Source: Mycolicibacterium neworleansense
GTDB taxonomy: Bacteria > Actinomycetota > Actinomycetes > Mycobacteriales > Mycobacteriaceae
Reading direction: 5' to 3'
Length of the DNA: 64,000 nt
Assembly (NCBI RefSeq): GCF_001245615.1
Contig: NZ_CWKH01000001.1
Span: 3,038,001-3,102,000, forward strand
Made by a program: the position numbers and the translations under genes. Numbering within the stretch: position 1 is the stretch's first letter; each line of letters begins with the position of its first letter. Shown piece by piece: positions 8,388 to 17,068 of this stretch. The notes below the pieces were generated by a model, which was not told where the DNA came from, did not search any database, and saw nothing but the letters and a program-made list of their open reading frames with translations.

Positions 8388-9595
8388 CCGACCGGCCCGC
8401 GCGCGAACTCGGCCCGATCGATCTCACCGCCGACCGGGAGCTGGCCCTGCTGCGTGAGCTGATCCGGGCTGCCTCAAGCGGCCCGGGGGTCGAGCCGCTG
8501 GCGGCAGCCGCAGCCCGGATGATCACCGAGGCCACCGCCACCGACGTGTGCTTCGTGCACGTCCTCGACGATTCGGATCGGGCCCTGACGCTGGCCGGGG
8601 CCACACCGCCGTTCGATGCAGAGATCGGCAAGATCCGGCTGCCGCTCGGCCAGGGCATCTCCGGTTGGGTGGCCAGCCACCGCCAGCCCGTGGTGATCAG
8701 CCACGACAAGGAATCCGACCACCGCTACAAGCCGTTCGAGTCGCTGCGCGGACGCGACTTCACCTCGATGGTGTCGGTCCCGATGGAGACCGGCCCGGGT
8801 GGGCTGGTCGGGGTGCTCAACGTGCACACCGTCGAACGCCGCGAGTTCACCCCGCGCGACGTGGAGTTGCTGCTGGTGATCGGGCGGCTCATCGCCGGGG
8901 CGTTGCACCAGGCCCGGTTGCACCGCCAGCTGGTCGCACGCGAGCGGGCGCACGAGAACTTCGTCGAGCAGGTCATCCAGGCACAGGAGATCGAGCGACG
9001 CCGGTTGGCCGGCGACATTCACGACGGCATCTCCCAGCGGTTGGTGACACTGTCCTACCGGCTCGACGCCGCGGCCCGCGCGGTCGAGCCGCAGGCGGTG
9101 GCCGAACAGCTCGCGGCCGCGCGTGAGCTGGTCGCGCTGACGTTGCAGGAGGCGCGGGCCGCGATCAGCGGGCTGCGGCCGCCGGTCCTCGACGATCTCG
9201 GCTTGTCCGGCGGGCTGGCGAGCCTGGCCCGCTCGATCCCGCGCATCCCGATCGATGTCGATCTCGCCGAGACCCGGGTGCCCGACCACATCGAGCTGGC
9301 CCTGTACCGGATCGCCCAGGAGTGCCTGCAGAACGTGGTCAAACACGCCGAAGCAGACCGGGCCCGGCTCACCTTCTCCGTCGAGGACGGAGTGGCCCGA
9401 CTCGAAATCGTCGATGACGGAAAAGGTTTCGACACGTTCGAGCATCCGTTGGGTAGTGACGAGATGGGCGGGTACGGGTTGCTTTCGATGGCGGAGCGGG
9501 CCGAGATCGTCGGTGGCCGGCTGCACATCCGGTCGCGGCCGGGTGCGGGGACCACGGTGACGGCGGTCATTCCGCTGCCCTCGGTGATCGAGTAG
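8384..9595 (+). CDS. GAF-domain sensor histidine kinase
   Basis: A 403-residue cytoplasmic kinase with no membrane segment. It has an N-terminal GAF domain (about residues 30-180, with LPLGQGISGWVASHRQPVV), a HisKA_3 dimerisation region with the phospho-His in RRRLAGDIHDGISQRLV, and a HATPase_c domain (N box AQECLQNVVKHAEA, G1 DDGKGFD, G2 GGYGLLSMAERAE). The soluble GAF input suggests a small-molecule, redox or gas signal. The gene is coupled to the response regulator by a 4-bp overlap. Its stop directly abuts the stop of the convergent TetR gene. Confidence 0.92.
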   Translation: MTDRPARELGPIDLTADRELALLRELIRAASSGPGVEPLAAAAARMITEATATDVCFVHVLDDSDRALTLAGATPPFDAEIGKIRLPLGQGISGWVASHRQPVVISHDKESDHRYKPFESLRGRDFTSMVSVPMETGPGGLVGVLNVHTVERREFTPRDVELLLVIGRLIAGALHQARLHRQLVARERAHENFVEQVIQAQEIERRRLAGDIHDGISQRLVTLSYRLDAAARAVEPQAVAEQLAAARELVALTLQEARAAISGLRPPVLDDLGLSGGLASLARSIPRIPIDVDLAETRVPDHIELALYRIAQECLQNVVKHAEADRARLTFSVEDGVARLEIVDDGKGFDTFEHPLGSDEMGGYGLLSMAERAEIVGGRLHIRSRPGAGTTVTAVIPLPSVIE

Positions 9596-10180
9596 TCAGC
9601 CGTGCTCACCCAAGTGCACGCGCACGGCGGGCACCGCGTGCGCGATCAGCTCCTCGGTCGACTGCGAGGCGATCGGTTCGATCCGCAGGATGTGGCGCAG
9701 ATAGGCGATGCCGAGCAGCTGCCCCATCGCGAGGTCGACCCGTAGTTCGGCGTCGGCACCGGTGAGCGCGGTGGCGATCTGCGGGTAGAGCCGCTGCTCG
9801 ATGAACTGGCGGACCAGGGCGGCCGATTCCTCGTGGGTAGCCGCGCCGCGCAGGATCGCAAGCAGGGGCGCGCGGGTTTCAGGATCCTCCCAGAGTTCGA
9901 AGAAGGCCCGCGTGAGCCGTTCGGCCAGGCCGGACGGGCCGTCGTCGAGGATGCGTCCGCGGAGCTGCCCTGGGTCGAAGGGCCAGCCCACGGTGGCCCG
10001 GAACAGCTCGGCCTTGCTGCCGAAATAGTGCCGGATCAGGGCCGGATCCACGCTCGCGGCGGCCGCGATGTCGCGCAGGGAGGTCTTGTCGTACCCGCCC
10101 GCGGCGAACATGCGCCGGGCAATGGCGACCAGCTCCGCACGGGTGCCGGGCCGGCCCGGGCGTCGTCCACGTGGCGGCAT
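9596..10180 (-). CDS. TetR-family transcriptional regulator
   Basis: A 194-residue one-component repressor. The N-terminal HTH (about residues 15-60) reads FAAGGYDKTSLRDIAAAASVD then LIRHYFGSKAELF. The C-terminal ligand domain is of the type common in mycobacterial regulators. It is divergent from a deazaflavin-dependent reductase gene, its most likely target. The stop abuts that of the sensor kinase with no spacer. Confidence 0.88.
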   Translation of the reverse strand: MPPRGRRPGRPGTRAELVAIARRMFAAGGYDKTSLRDIAAAASVDPALIRHYFGSKAELFRATVGWPFDPGQLRGRILDDGPSGLAERLTRAFFELWEDPETRAPLLAILRGAATHEESAALVRQFIEQRLYPQIATALTGADAELRVDLAMGQLLGIAYLRHILRIEPIASQSTEELIAHAVPAVRVHLGEHG

Positions 10181-10201
10181 AGTCCCGAAATTCTACAGCC
10201 G

Positions 10202-10231
10202 TTGACTTCTTGATCTGGCCAGGTCTAGGCT
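10202..10231 (+). promoter_or_regulatory. Predicted promoter of the deazaflavin reductase gene
   Basis: TTGACT (10202-10207), 18 bp, TAGGCT (10226-10231) forms a good housekeeping promoter 35 bp upstream of the reductase ATG. It lies inside the divergent TetR intergenic region, so repression there is plausible. Confidence 0.5.
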
Positions 10232-10266
10232 CGAAATCATTAATTCCACACTTGAGGAGTTATCCG

Positions 10267-10650
10267 ATGCCCGCTCCGCGCTGGGTCGCCCGAGCCAACA
10301 AGATCGGCCTGAATCAGCTCACCCGGTTCATCGCCCCATGGGCGCCCGGCTGGGCCGTCGTCATCCACCGGGGACGCAAGTCCGGCCGGACCTTCCGGAC
10401 ACCGCTGTGGGCCTTTCGCCGGCCACACGGATTCGTCATCGCCCTGACCTACGGCTCACAGGCCGACTGGGTGCGCAATGTGCTGGCCGCCGGCGGGTGT
10501 GAACTGGAGGCCCGACGCCGTCGGTACCAGCTCACCGCACCTGAGGTCTACCGCGACGAGAACGCCACGGACATGCCGGCGTTCATCCGGTTCATGCTGC
10601 GCCGGGTCATCAAGGCCCCGGAGTTTCTCAGCCTGAAGACCCTGGACTAA
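10267..10650 (+). CDS. Nitroreductase-family deazaflavin-dependent protein (DUF385/Ddn-like)
   Basis: A 127-residue single-domain split-barrel protein of the F420-binding Ddn/DUF385 family. The hallmark is GRKSGRTFRTPLWAFRR, followed by the strand motif FVIALTYGSQADWVRNVLAAGG. Family members bind F420 and act as quinone or ene reductases; the substrate here is unknown. The ATG at 10267 is chosen for its GAGGAG ribosome site 8 bases upstream; an upstream in-frame ATG would run through the promoter. The 3' end overlaps the convergent lipoprotein gene by 4 bp. Confidence 0.85.
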   Translation: MPAPRWVARANKIGLNQLTRFIAPWAPGWAVVIHRGRKSGRTFRTPLWAFRRPHGFVIALTYGSQADWVRNVLAAGGCELEARRRRYQLTAPEVYRDENATDMPAFIRFMLRRVIKAPEFLSLKTLD

Positions 10651-11078
10651 CCGCCGAGTTTCCCGGCCAGCTCCGGGCACTCGTACTTGAGCGCCACGTT
10701 CACGATCGTCATCAGTGCATCGGGCGGGAGCTTGCTGCCCATCTGGGTCAGCACATCCACGACATCCTGTTTGGTCTTGTTGAAGCTGCCGCCGGCCATG
10801 ATGCAGGCCATCATCAGCTGATCCCCGATGGCGCTGTCGGAACCCTGAATGCCCGCGGCCCGGACCTCGGCGAACGCTTCCGGCGGCAAGCCGGCCGAAC
10901 CGCGCGGGGATCCCGGCTTGGGACTCTGCGCGGCAGTTCGCTTGGGCGCCTTCGACGCTGACGTGAACGGCGTGACGTCATCGGGTGCGGTGGCAACCCC
11001 CGCCGTCGTGCTACTGCAGGCCGCCATCAACACAACAGCGACGGCGCCCAGCGCCGCACCCGCCCGCTTGGCGTTCAT
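10647..11078 (-). CDS. DUF732-like lipoprotein
   Basis: A 143-residue exported protein. The N-terminal signal ends in the lipobox LMAAC, followed by a low-complexity Ser/Thr/Pro/Lys linker of about 45 residues. The C-terminal domain contains two Cys (MMACIMAG and KYECPELAG) that could form a disulphide, as in the small DUF732-type mycobacterial secreted proteins. Function unknown. It lies between the reductase gene (convergent) and the Rv0737-like regulator. Confidence 0.75.
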   Translation of the reverse strand: MNAKRAGAALGAVAVVLMAACSSTTAGVATAPDDVTPFTSASKAPKRTAAQSPKPGSPRGSAGLPPEAFAEVRAAGIQGSDSAIGDQLMMACIMAGGSFNKTKQDVVDVLTQMGSKLPPDALMTIVNVALKYECPELAGKLGG

Positions 11079-11143
11079 ACGGCTCTCCCCTCAGCTGGTT
11101 TCGAGGGTAGTGGTGTCCACACCGGGCGGATCGGAAACCCGCC

Positions 11144-11647
11144 TCAGAAATCCCCGGAATGTCGGCGCAGCGTCTCGATCGACGCCACGAGGGCCTGCGA
11201 CTCCTCATCCGACATCCCGACGTCGGCGAACACCTGCTCGTTGAGGGTCACGGTGGCGTCCTCGACGGTCGAGCGCCCCAGCTTGGTGATCTGCACCAGC
11301 GTGGTGCGACCATCGGTGGGGTGCGGGATCCGCTCCACCAGACCATTGGCCTCCAGGCGGCGGATGGCGTGCGTGACGCTGGTGACGTGTACCTGCAAAC
11401 GATCGGAGGCCTTGGTGATCGGCAGCGCACCGGCCCGGCTGAACGCCAGCAGACGCAGCAGTTCGAACCGCGAGAAGCTCAGATCGTAAGGCCGCAGTGC
11501 GGACTCCACCCGGGCCAGCAGGATCTGGTGGGCACGCATCACCGACGTCACCGCGACCATGCCGCCGGCCACATCGCCCCATCCGGCGGCCTCCCAGTTC
11601 GCGCGGGCCTGCGCGATGGGGTCACGCTTGTCTGTTGGCGAGGGCAC
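11144..11647 (-). CDS. MarR-family regulator (Rv0737-like)
   Basis: A 167-residue winged-helix regulator. The HTH region reads LPITKASDRLQVHVTSVTHAIRR, with the recognition helix and wing in LVERIPHPTDGRTTLVQIT. I chose the GTG at 11647 (VPSPTDKRDPIAQ); the open frame upstream runs antisense through the aminotransferase gene and is not coding. In M. tuberculosis Rv0737 directly follows rslA (Rv0736); here the four-gene biosynthetic operon and a methyltransferase are inserted between. It lies 71 bp after the aminotransferase stop on the same strand, so read-through from that operon is possible. Confidence 0.85.
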   Translation of the reverse strand: MPSPTDKRDPIAQARANWEAAGWGDVAGGMVAVTSVMRAHQILLARVESALRPYDLSFSRFELLRLLAFSRAGALPITKASDRLQVHVTSVTHAIRRLEANGLVERIPHPTDGRTTLVQITKLGRSTVEDATVTLNEQVFADVGMSDEESQALVASIETLRRHSGDF

Positions 11648-11718
11648 GCCTCTTCTTACCGCATCGCCGCGCGGCGCCGGGCAGCGATGCACGCATCGAC
11701 CCCGGCCGCGCCTGCGCT

Positions 11719-12753
11719 TCAGGCGGCCGCCGTCACCGCCCCCAGCACCGCACGGGTGGACTGCCTCGATCCGACGGTGATCCGCACTCCGCCGTCGGCG
11801 TAATGGCGGACCTGAAGTCCGGTGCCGTCGAACACCTCCGGCCATCGCCGGTACCCGCCGGGCAGGTAGAGGAAGTTGGCCTGCCCGTCGGTGCTGTACA
11901 CGCCGAGCGCCCGCAATCGCATCTGCAGATAGCGCCGTTCCGCGGCGATCATCCGGATACGTTGGCGTAGCTGGTTTTCCGCATCGTAGGAGGCGGCGAC
12001 GGCCACCTGGGCGCTGAGCCCAATGCCGAACGGCAGCTGCATCTGCCACAGCTGACGGGCGAGATCGGGGGCGCAGAACCCGTAGCCGATCCGCAGGCCG
12101 GCCAAGCCGTAGGCCTTCGAAAAGGTCCGCACCACCACGACATTGCCGAACCGGGCCACCAGGCTCGGTCCGTCGATGCGCTGTTCGGCGGTCAGGAATT
12201 CCACGTAGGCCTCGTCCAGCAACACAACGGTGTCCTCGGGAAGCCTGGTCAGGAAGCGCTCGATCGCACCAGACGGTTCGACGGTGCCCGTCGGGTTGTG
12301 CGGCCGGCAGACCGCCACCACCCTGGCGCCCTTCGCGGCCTCGGCCATCGCATCCAGATCGTGGTGGCCGTGCGCATCGAGCGGAACCGTCACCGTCCGC
12401 AACCGCGCCATCTGCGCGAAGATCGGATATCCGTCGAAGGTGGGCTCCGCCATCACCATGGTGTCGCCCGGACTGGTCACCGCATGCAGCACCTGCATGA
12501 TCACCCCGGTGGCACCGGCGCCGACGATCACCTGCTCCTCGGCCACGCCGTCGTGACCGGCGATCAGCGAGCGCAACCGCTGCGGGAGGAATTCCGGGTA
12601 CCGGTTCGCGGCCTCGTCGCACGCGCGCAGCGCCGAGCGCACCGCGGGCAGCGGCGGGAACGGGCATTCGTTGAGCGACAGCGCCAACGGGTTCACCGCC
12701 TGCGGCAGCGCGCCGACCACGTCAGACAGTGCGGTGCGCGGTGCCACCATCAC
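11719..12753 (-). CDS. PLP-dependent aminotransferase (HisC-like), biosynthetic cluster
   Basis: A 344-residue fold-type I aminotransferase resembling histidinol-phosphate aminotransferases. It has the Asn-Pro motif (PHNPTGTVEP), the cofactor Asp in VLLDEAYVEF (about residue 180), the PLP Lys at about 213 in RTFSKAYGLAGLRIGY, and a C-terminal Arg (GGVRITVG). Last gene of a four-gene operon; its GTG start overlaps the ketosynthase stop by 4 bp (an ATG one codon later is also possible). A dedicated role in transaminating a keto intermediate made by the upstream ThDP enzyme and ketosynthase is inferred; housekeeping histidine synthesis is unlikely in this context. Confidence 0.85.
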   Translation of the reverse strand: MMVAPRTALSDVVGALPQAVNPLALSLNECPFPPLPAVRSALRACDEAANRYPEFLPQRLRSLIAGHDGVAEEQVIVGAGATGVIMQVLHAVTSPGDTMVMAEPTFDGYPIFAQMARLRTVTVPLDAHGHHDLDAMAEAAKGARVVAVCRPHNPTGTVEPSGAIERFLTRLPEDTVVLLDEAYVEFLTAEQRIDGPSLVARFGNVVVVRTFSKAYGLAGLRIGYGFCAPDLARQLWQMQLPFGIGLSAQVAVAASYDAENQLRQRIRMIAAERRYLQMRLRALGVYSTDGQANFLYLPGGYRRWPEVFDGTGLQVRHYADGGVRITVGSRQSTRAVLGAVTAAA

Positions 12754-13799
12754 ACGTTCCCCAGGTCGGCGGTGTTACCGGCCCGGCCACCCCACCGGAC
12801 GGCGGCGGCCCCGGCGAAGTCACCGGCGTGGGCGAAGGCGGCCATCAGCACGGTGTCGCCGGCCTTCACCCGCCCGCCGGTGACGGCCCGGTCGAGATTG
12901 ACCGGAATGCCTGCGGCGAAAAGGTTCCCACATTCGTCAAAGGTGTCGACGTGACGCTCGGCGGGCAGTTCCAGCGCGTCGCGCCAGTTCCGCAGGAACA
13001 CCCGGTTGGGCTGATTGGTGACGAACAGGTCGATGTCCTTGGGCTGCACACCGATCCGGTCGCAGACGGTATAGGACACCTCGGGGACCTGCCGGTTGCC
13101 CCGGGCCAGCACCTTGGTGATCTTGCTCTCGGTGAAGCCGATGCACGCCTCCCCCGGGCCGGCCTGCCACCATTTGCGCGGCGGATCCATCACGACGGTC
13201 ATGTCACCCGCGTACTCCCCGTAGGTACGGCATTCGATGTCGAGGATCGGGGACTGGTCAGACAGCGTCACCAGCGCCACCGCAGCGCCGTCTCCGGGAA
13301 CCGCCGCCTGCGCCTTGCGCCGGATGGTCTCCTGATCGAAGACCTGGCCGGCGGAGTTCTGGGCGATCGCGATCACCGCGGTCCGGCCCTCTCCCGCGCT
13401 CAACAGCGTGCGGGCCACCTTGAGCCCGAGGACGAAGGCCGCGCACCCGCCGTTGTGCAGGTCGATCACCCAGTTGGGTTTCATCCCCAGCCGGTGCGCC
13501 ATGCCGCCACCGCCGCCGTAGAACGGCATGTCGGGCAGTTGGGTATGGGTGATCAACACGTCTGCCCCGGTGATGGCGTCGGCACCGTGCCGCTCGATCA
13601 ACCCGGCGGCGGCCCGCTCGACCATGTCGATCGCGGTCTCCTCGGGCCCCACATGATGGCGGAACCGCGGTGCCCGGAACATCACGTTGTCGGCCAGCTC
13701 ATCGGTCTCGGCGAACCCCGCGTAGTACTCGGCGCTGATCGGGTCGCCGGGCAGATAGGTGGACAGGTCGATGAGGCTGACGGGAGTCGTCTCGATCAT
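12750..13799 (-). CDS. FabH-like ketosynthase III family protein with altered triad
   Basis: A 349-residue thiolase-fold protein of the KAS III family. The nucleophile Cys is at about residue 119 (LHNGGCAAFVLGL). The usual His of the HQAN motif is replaced by Asn262 (FVTNQPNR), while the second Asn (N292, CGNLFAAGIP) is kept. The C-terminal AAFAHAGDFAGAAAVRW replaces the usual glycine-rich segment. This pattern argues against standard decarboxylating condensation and for acyl transfer or a modified condensation. It sits 9 bp after the SRPBCC gene and overlaps the aminotransferase, third in the operon. Confidence 0.82.
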   Translation of the reverse strand: MIETTPVSLIDLSTYLPGDPISAEYYAGFAETDELADNVMFRAPRFRHHVGPEETAIDMVERAAAGLIERHGADAITGADVLITHTQLPDMPFYGGGGGMAHRLGMKPNWVIDLHNGGCAAFVLGLKVARTLLSAGEGRTAVIAIAQNSAGQVFDQETIRRKAQAAVPGDGAAVALVTLSDQSPILDIECRTYGEYAGDMTVVMDPPRKWWQAGPGEACIGFTESKITKVLARGNRQVPEVSYTVCDRIGVQPKDIDLFVTNQPNRVFLRNWRDALELPAERHVDTFDECGNLFAAGIPVNLDRAVTGGRVKAGDTVLMAAFAHAGDFAGAAAVRWGGRAGNTADLGNV

Positions 13800-13808
13800 G
13801 GTGGGGCC

Positions 13809-14489
13809 TCACTTCATCCAGGCCGGGGTGACCGGCAGACCGTTGCGGTGCCGGTATTCGGCGATCGCCTTGAGGTTTCGCAGTTCCAGCAGGTGGCCGG
13901 GGCCGAACATGTCCCAGAAGTCGCCCACCCAGACCGGCCGCGCCGGGGGCGCGGTCTCCGGGTAGGGGTTCTCGTCGTAGAACGGATGGTGGCAATTCGT
14001 CCACAGCACAACCGATCCCGGCTTGTCCAGCACCACCTGCGCGTCGACGATGCGCATCAGGTAGATCATCCACAGATGCTTGCCCTGATCCCAGGCGCAG
14101 TGGTAGTCCACGGTGAGTGCGTCGCGGTTGGCCACGGTGCGGGTGTAGATCTCGCTGCCCGGTCCCGACGGCCCGGCGCCGAGCCGGTCGTGGGCCAGCC
14201 ACAGCCCGGGCTCCTCGGTCTGGGTGAAACCGCGCAGGCTGTAGGTCCACTCCTCCAGGCAGCGGGTGTCGGACAGGTAGTCGAACAGCTCTTCGGGTGG
14301 GCACTCGATGTAGTCGTTGACCGTGCAGTACTCACCGAACACCTGGTCGTGCGGGTAGACCGACCGCATCATGTCCATGATGATCGGAGTGGCCTGCTCC
14401 TTGGGCGAGGTCTCGATGCGGATCAGTCCGTCCAGCGGGGTGCGGGTGGCCCGATGGGCCGTGATGTCTTCAAGTGCGGGCAGTGACAT
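13809..14489 (-). CDS. SRPBCC-like (START/Bet v1 fold) protein, biosynthetic cluster
   Basis: A 226-residue protein read as SRPBCC-like. The segment around CPPEELFDYLSDTRCLEEWT is the classic entry of the helix-grip fold, followed by alternating strands and a Trp/His-rich stretch (LWTNCHHPFYDENPYPE). Such proteins act as cyclases, lyases or lipid/ligand carriers in biosynthetic clusters. I chose the ATG at 14489 (MSLPALEDITAH), which overlaps the end of the ThDP gene by 20 bp; the longer frame upstream is antisense-type noise within that gene. Exact activity unknown. Confidence 0.7.
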   Translation of the reverse strand: MSLPALEDITAHRATRTPLDGLIRIETSPKEQATPIIMDMMRSVYPHDQVFGEYCTVNDYIECPPEELFDYLSDTRCLEEWTYSLRGFTQTEEPGLWLAHDRLGAGPSGPGSEIYTRTVANRDALTVDYHCAWDQGKHLWMIYLMRIVDAQVVLDKPGSVVLWTNCHHPFYDENPYPETAPPARPVWVGDFWDMFGPGHLLELRNLKAIAEYRHRNGLPVTPAWMK

Positions 14490-16212
14490 GGGACCTGTTC
14501 TCCTGTGCGATCGAAGGGGTGCTGTCAGCGGGGGTGAGAAATGCTGCGAACGGCGGGATTTCGTCGGCTGAACATTCGATGCTGAGCACCGACGGACCGT
14601 CGGTGTCCAGCGCCATGCCCAGCGCCTGGGGCAGGTGCCGGGACTCGGTGACGTCGTACGCGGGAAGGCCGGGGAACATCGCCGCCAGGCCGGCGCCCAG
14701 CCGGCTCGGGCCGAACCTGTTGTAGGAGTATCGATCGTCGTAGAACAGCTGTTCGCGGGTGACGCACATGGCGTGCGCGTGGTTGTCGAACAGCACGAAG
14801 GTGATCGGCAGCCGGTACTGCAGTGCGGTGTGAATCTCCATGCCGTGCATGAAGAATGAGCCGTCACCGGCGATCACCACGGTGCGGCGGTTGGGCACAG
14901 CGCCGACGGCCGAGGCTCGGTGAAACGTCATCCCGATGCCGGCACCGAAGCTGTAGCCCATCCCGCCCATGCCGAGCGCGACCATGAAGCGGCCGTCGCG
15001 CCGGGCCGGCAGATAGTGGATGGCCGAGGCCCCGACGTTGCCCGCGTCGACGACGATGTCGGTGCCGTCGGGCAGGGCACCGTCGAGCACGGCCATCGCG
15101 TCGCGGTAGCGGATTCCCGGCCCGTCGTGCGCCGGTGGTCGCAGTTCGGTGTGCGGCACCGTATCCGGCACCCTGACCTGGGTGGGGCGCCCGGGACCGG
15201 ACAGCGCCCGGGTCAGTTGCGCCAACGACTCGCGCAGGTCGCCGGAATGCACGTGGGCGCACGACGGGTAGGGCACCTGGGCGCCGATCGAGTAGGTCGC
15301 CACCGCACCCAGCACGCTGTCGAGACCTGCCCGGGCGGTCACCGTCATGCGGGTGCCGACGAGCAGACACAGTGCGCTCTGCGCTGCGGCGACGGACACT
15401 CCGGGATGGCCCATCACGCCGGCTACCCCTAGTGCCGAGGATGAGCCGAGCCCCGGGGTGCCCGCCACGTCTTTGGCATCGGGCACCGTGGCCACCCGCG
15501 CCCGCAGGGTGGCCCGCAGCTGTTCCAGTTCGGCACGGGCATCGTCGCGCGCCACCTGCTCGCCGGCGATGATGGTGATCGAGCCGTCGACCCGGCGCAG
15601 GGCCTGCTCGAGCACGCCGAGATCACCATGCCGTACCGCCTCGCTCCTGGCGACACCGCTGCCGTTGCGCGCAGCCGGCTCCCCCAGATCGGCCTGCTGA
15701 ATGTTCTTGGGCAGTAACAACACCGCGGGCCCGCCGGTGCGAGCGGCGGCCAGCGCGTCGGGCAGCGCGGTCAGGATGTCCGCGGGTGTCAGCACCCGGC
15801 GGCAGTACAGCGAGACCGCCGAGAACAAGGCGTGCCCGTCGAGGCTTCCGTTTTCACCACTGGTGTCCTGGAAGGCGCCGCGGCCGTCGAGTGTCGTCGG
15901 CGCCTGCCCGATCAGGGCCAGCACGGGCACCCGGCTGGCCAGCGACTCGGCCAGTCCCGGCACGGTGTTCAGGCAGCCACCGCCTGACGTCGCCGCCACC
16001 ACGCCGATCCCGGCGCCGCTGCGGCTGTATCCGTCCGCCATTGTGGCAGCGGAGAATTCGTGCTTGGCCAGAACCGCGGTGAGGTCGTCACAGAAGTGCG
16101 CCGCGTCGTACAGATCTTCGATGTTGGCACCGTCGACACCGAAGATGTGCGAGACGCCATTGGCGGCCAGATAGCCGACGATGTGGTCCACCACCCTGTG
16201 CGCCTTGACCAT
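14470..16212 (-). CDS. Thiamine diphosphate-dependent enzyme (acetolactate synthase-like)
   Basis: A 580-residue three-domain ThDP enzyme. The catalytic Glu is at about residue 52 (LAKHEFSAATMADGYSR). The PYR domain motif is SGGGCLNTVPGLAESLASRVPVL (read in two halves, GGGCLNTVPG and LAESLASRVPV). The Mg/ThDP-binding motif is GDGSFFMHGMEIHTA with the downstream Asn/His in VLFDNHAHAM. It likely decarboxylates a 2-keto acid and carboligates or forms an aldehyde. It is not the housekeeping IlvB: it lacks an adjacent small subunit and stands first in a four-gene operon behind a SigL-type promoter. Substrate unknown. Confidence 0.85.
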   Translation of the reverse strand: MVKAHRVVDHIVGYLAANGVSHIFGVDGANIEDLYDAAHFCDDLTAVLAKHEFSAATMADGYSRSGAGIGVVAATSGGGCLNTVPGLAESLASRVPVLALIGQAPTTLDGRGAFQDTSGENGSLDGHALFSAVSLYCRRVLTPADILTALPDALAAARTGGPAVLLLPKNIQQADLGEPAARNGSGVARSEAVRHGDLGVLEQALRRVDGSITIIAGEQVARDDARAELEQLRATLRARVATVPDAKDVAGTPGLGSSSALGVAGVMGHPGVSVAAAQSALCLLVGTRMTVTARAGLDSVLGAVATYSIGAQVPYPSCAHVHSGDLRESLAQLTRALSGPGRPTQVRVPDTVPHTELRPPAHDGPGIRYRDAMAVLDGALPDGTDIVVDAGNVGASAIHYLPARRDGRFMVALGMGGMGYSFGAGIGMTFHRASAVGAVPNRRTVVIAGDGSFFMHGMEIHTALQYRLPITFVLFDNHAHAMCVTREQLFYDDRYSYNRFGPSRLGAGLAAMFPGLPAYDVTESRHLPQALGMALDTDGPSVLSIECSADEIPPFAAFLTPADSTPSIAQENRSHVTART

Positions 16213-16240
16213 GTGTCACCTACTTCCGTGCTCTGCAATT

Positions 16241-16268
16241 GACACGACCGGTGGGATTCCCGGGTTCA
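16241..16268 (-). promoter_or_regulatory. SigL-type promoter of the four-gene biosynthetic operon
   Basis: On the minus strand: TGAACC (16268-16263), 16-bp spacer, CGTGTC (16246-16241), ending about 28 bp before the ATG of the ThDP gene. It matches the SigL consensus reported for M. tuberculosis (TGAACC then CGTgtR). It has the same spacing as the promoter in front of sigL in this window. This links the operon to SigL control. Confidence 0.72.
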
Positions 16269-16393
16269 CCGCGGGCACGGATTTTTGGAAACTCCCTGCC
16301 ACACCCCAGGAGACGCCCAGCCGGTCTCGGTAGAACTGGGCATAGTGGAGGGAAAGGCCCAGGGGCCGGCTCGACCACGATCGGAGGCATCAG

Positions 16394-17056
16394 GTGACAC
16401 AGCCGTATATGGATTGGGACGCGGCCTACCGGCAGGACACCCCGCCGCCGTGGAGCATCGGGGAACCACAGCCCGAGCTCGCCCGCCTGATCGAGCAGGG
16501 CAAGGTGCACGGCGAGGTCCTCGACTCGGGCTGCGGCCACGCTGCCTTGTCCCTGGCGCTGGCGGCCAAGGGGTACCACGTGGTGGGGCTCGATGCCAGC
16601 GCCACGGCGGTGGCCGCGGCGGCCGCCACCGCGGCCGAACAGGGCCTGACCACAGTTACTTTCGCGCAGGCCGACATGACCGACTTCGGCGGTTACGACG
16701 GCCGCTTCGACACCGTGCTGGACAGCGGGCTGCTGCACGCCCTGCCGATCGAGGGGCGCCAGTCCTACATCCGGGCGATCCACCGCGCCTCGGCACCGGG
16801 CGCGGTGCTGTTCATCCTGGCCTTCGCGACCCGGCCCTTCGGCGGCACCACCCCGGGACCGACCGGCTTCACCGCCGACGAGTTGCGCGATACGGTGGCC
16901 ACCTGCTGGACCGTCGACGAGGTGCGCCCGGCCAAGCTGTACGGCAACGACACCCCGGCCGCCGGCGGGCCGGCGTCACTGCCCGGCGTGGAGCGGGACG
17001 GTGCCGGGCACATCACCATGCCCGGCTTCCTGCTCAGTGCCCACAAGGACGGCTGA
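16394..17056 (+). CDS. Class I SAM-dependent methyltransferase
   Basis: A 220-residue Rossmann-fold methyltransferase. Motif I is VLDSGCGHAALSLALAA, the ribose-binding acidic residue is in VVGLDASATA, and the post-motif reads DTVLDSGLLHAL. The N-terminus MDWDAAYRQDTPPPWSIGEP matches the thiopurine S-methyltransferase-like/tellurite-resistance group that begins W(D/E)xxY. It is divergent from the biosynthetic operon and convergent with rslA (12-bp gap). It could methylate a product of the neighbouring pathway, but is common on its own. GTG start at 16394 after GGAGG. Confidence 0.82.
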   Translation: MTQPYMDWDAAYRQDTPPPWSIGEPQPELARLIEQGKVHGEVLDSGCGHAALSLALAAKGYHVVGLDASATAVAAAAATAAEQGLTTVTFAQADMTDFGGYDGRFDTVLDSGLLHALPIEGRQSYIRAIHRASAPGAVLFILAFATRPFGGTTPGPTGFTADELRDTVATCWTVDEVRPAKLYGNDTPAAGGPASLPGVERDGAGHITMPGFLLSAHKDG

Positions 17057-17068
17057 GCGCGATATCCC

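Noticed and set aside
12729..14486. 585-codon plus-strand open frame opposite the ketosynthase and SRPBCC genes
   Set aside because: The minus-strand genes have recognisable catalytic motifs and operon spacing; the plus-strand product shows no domain.
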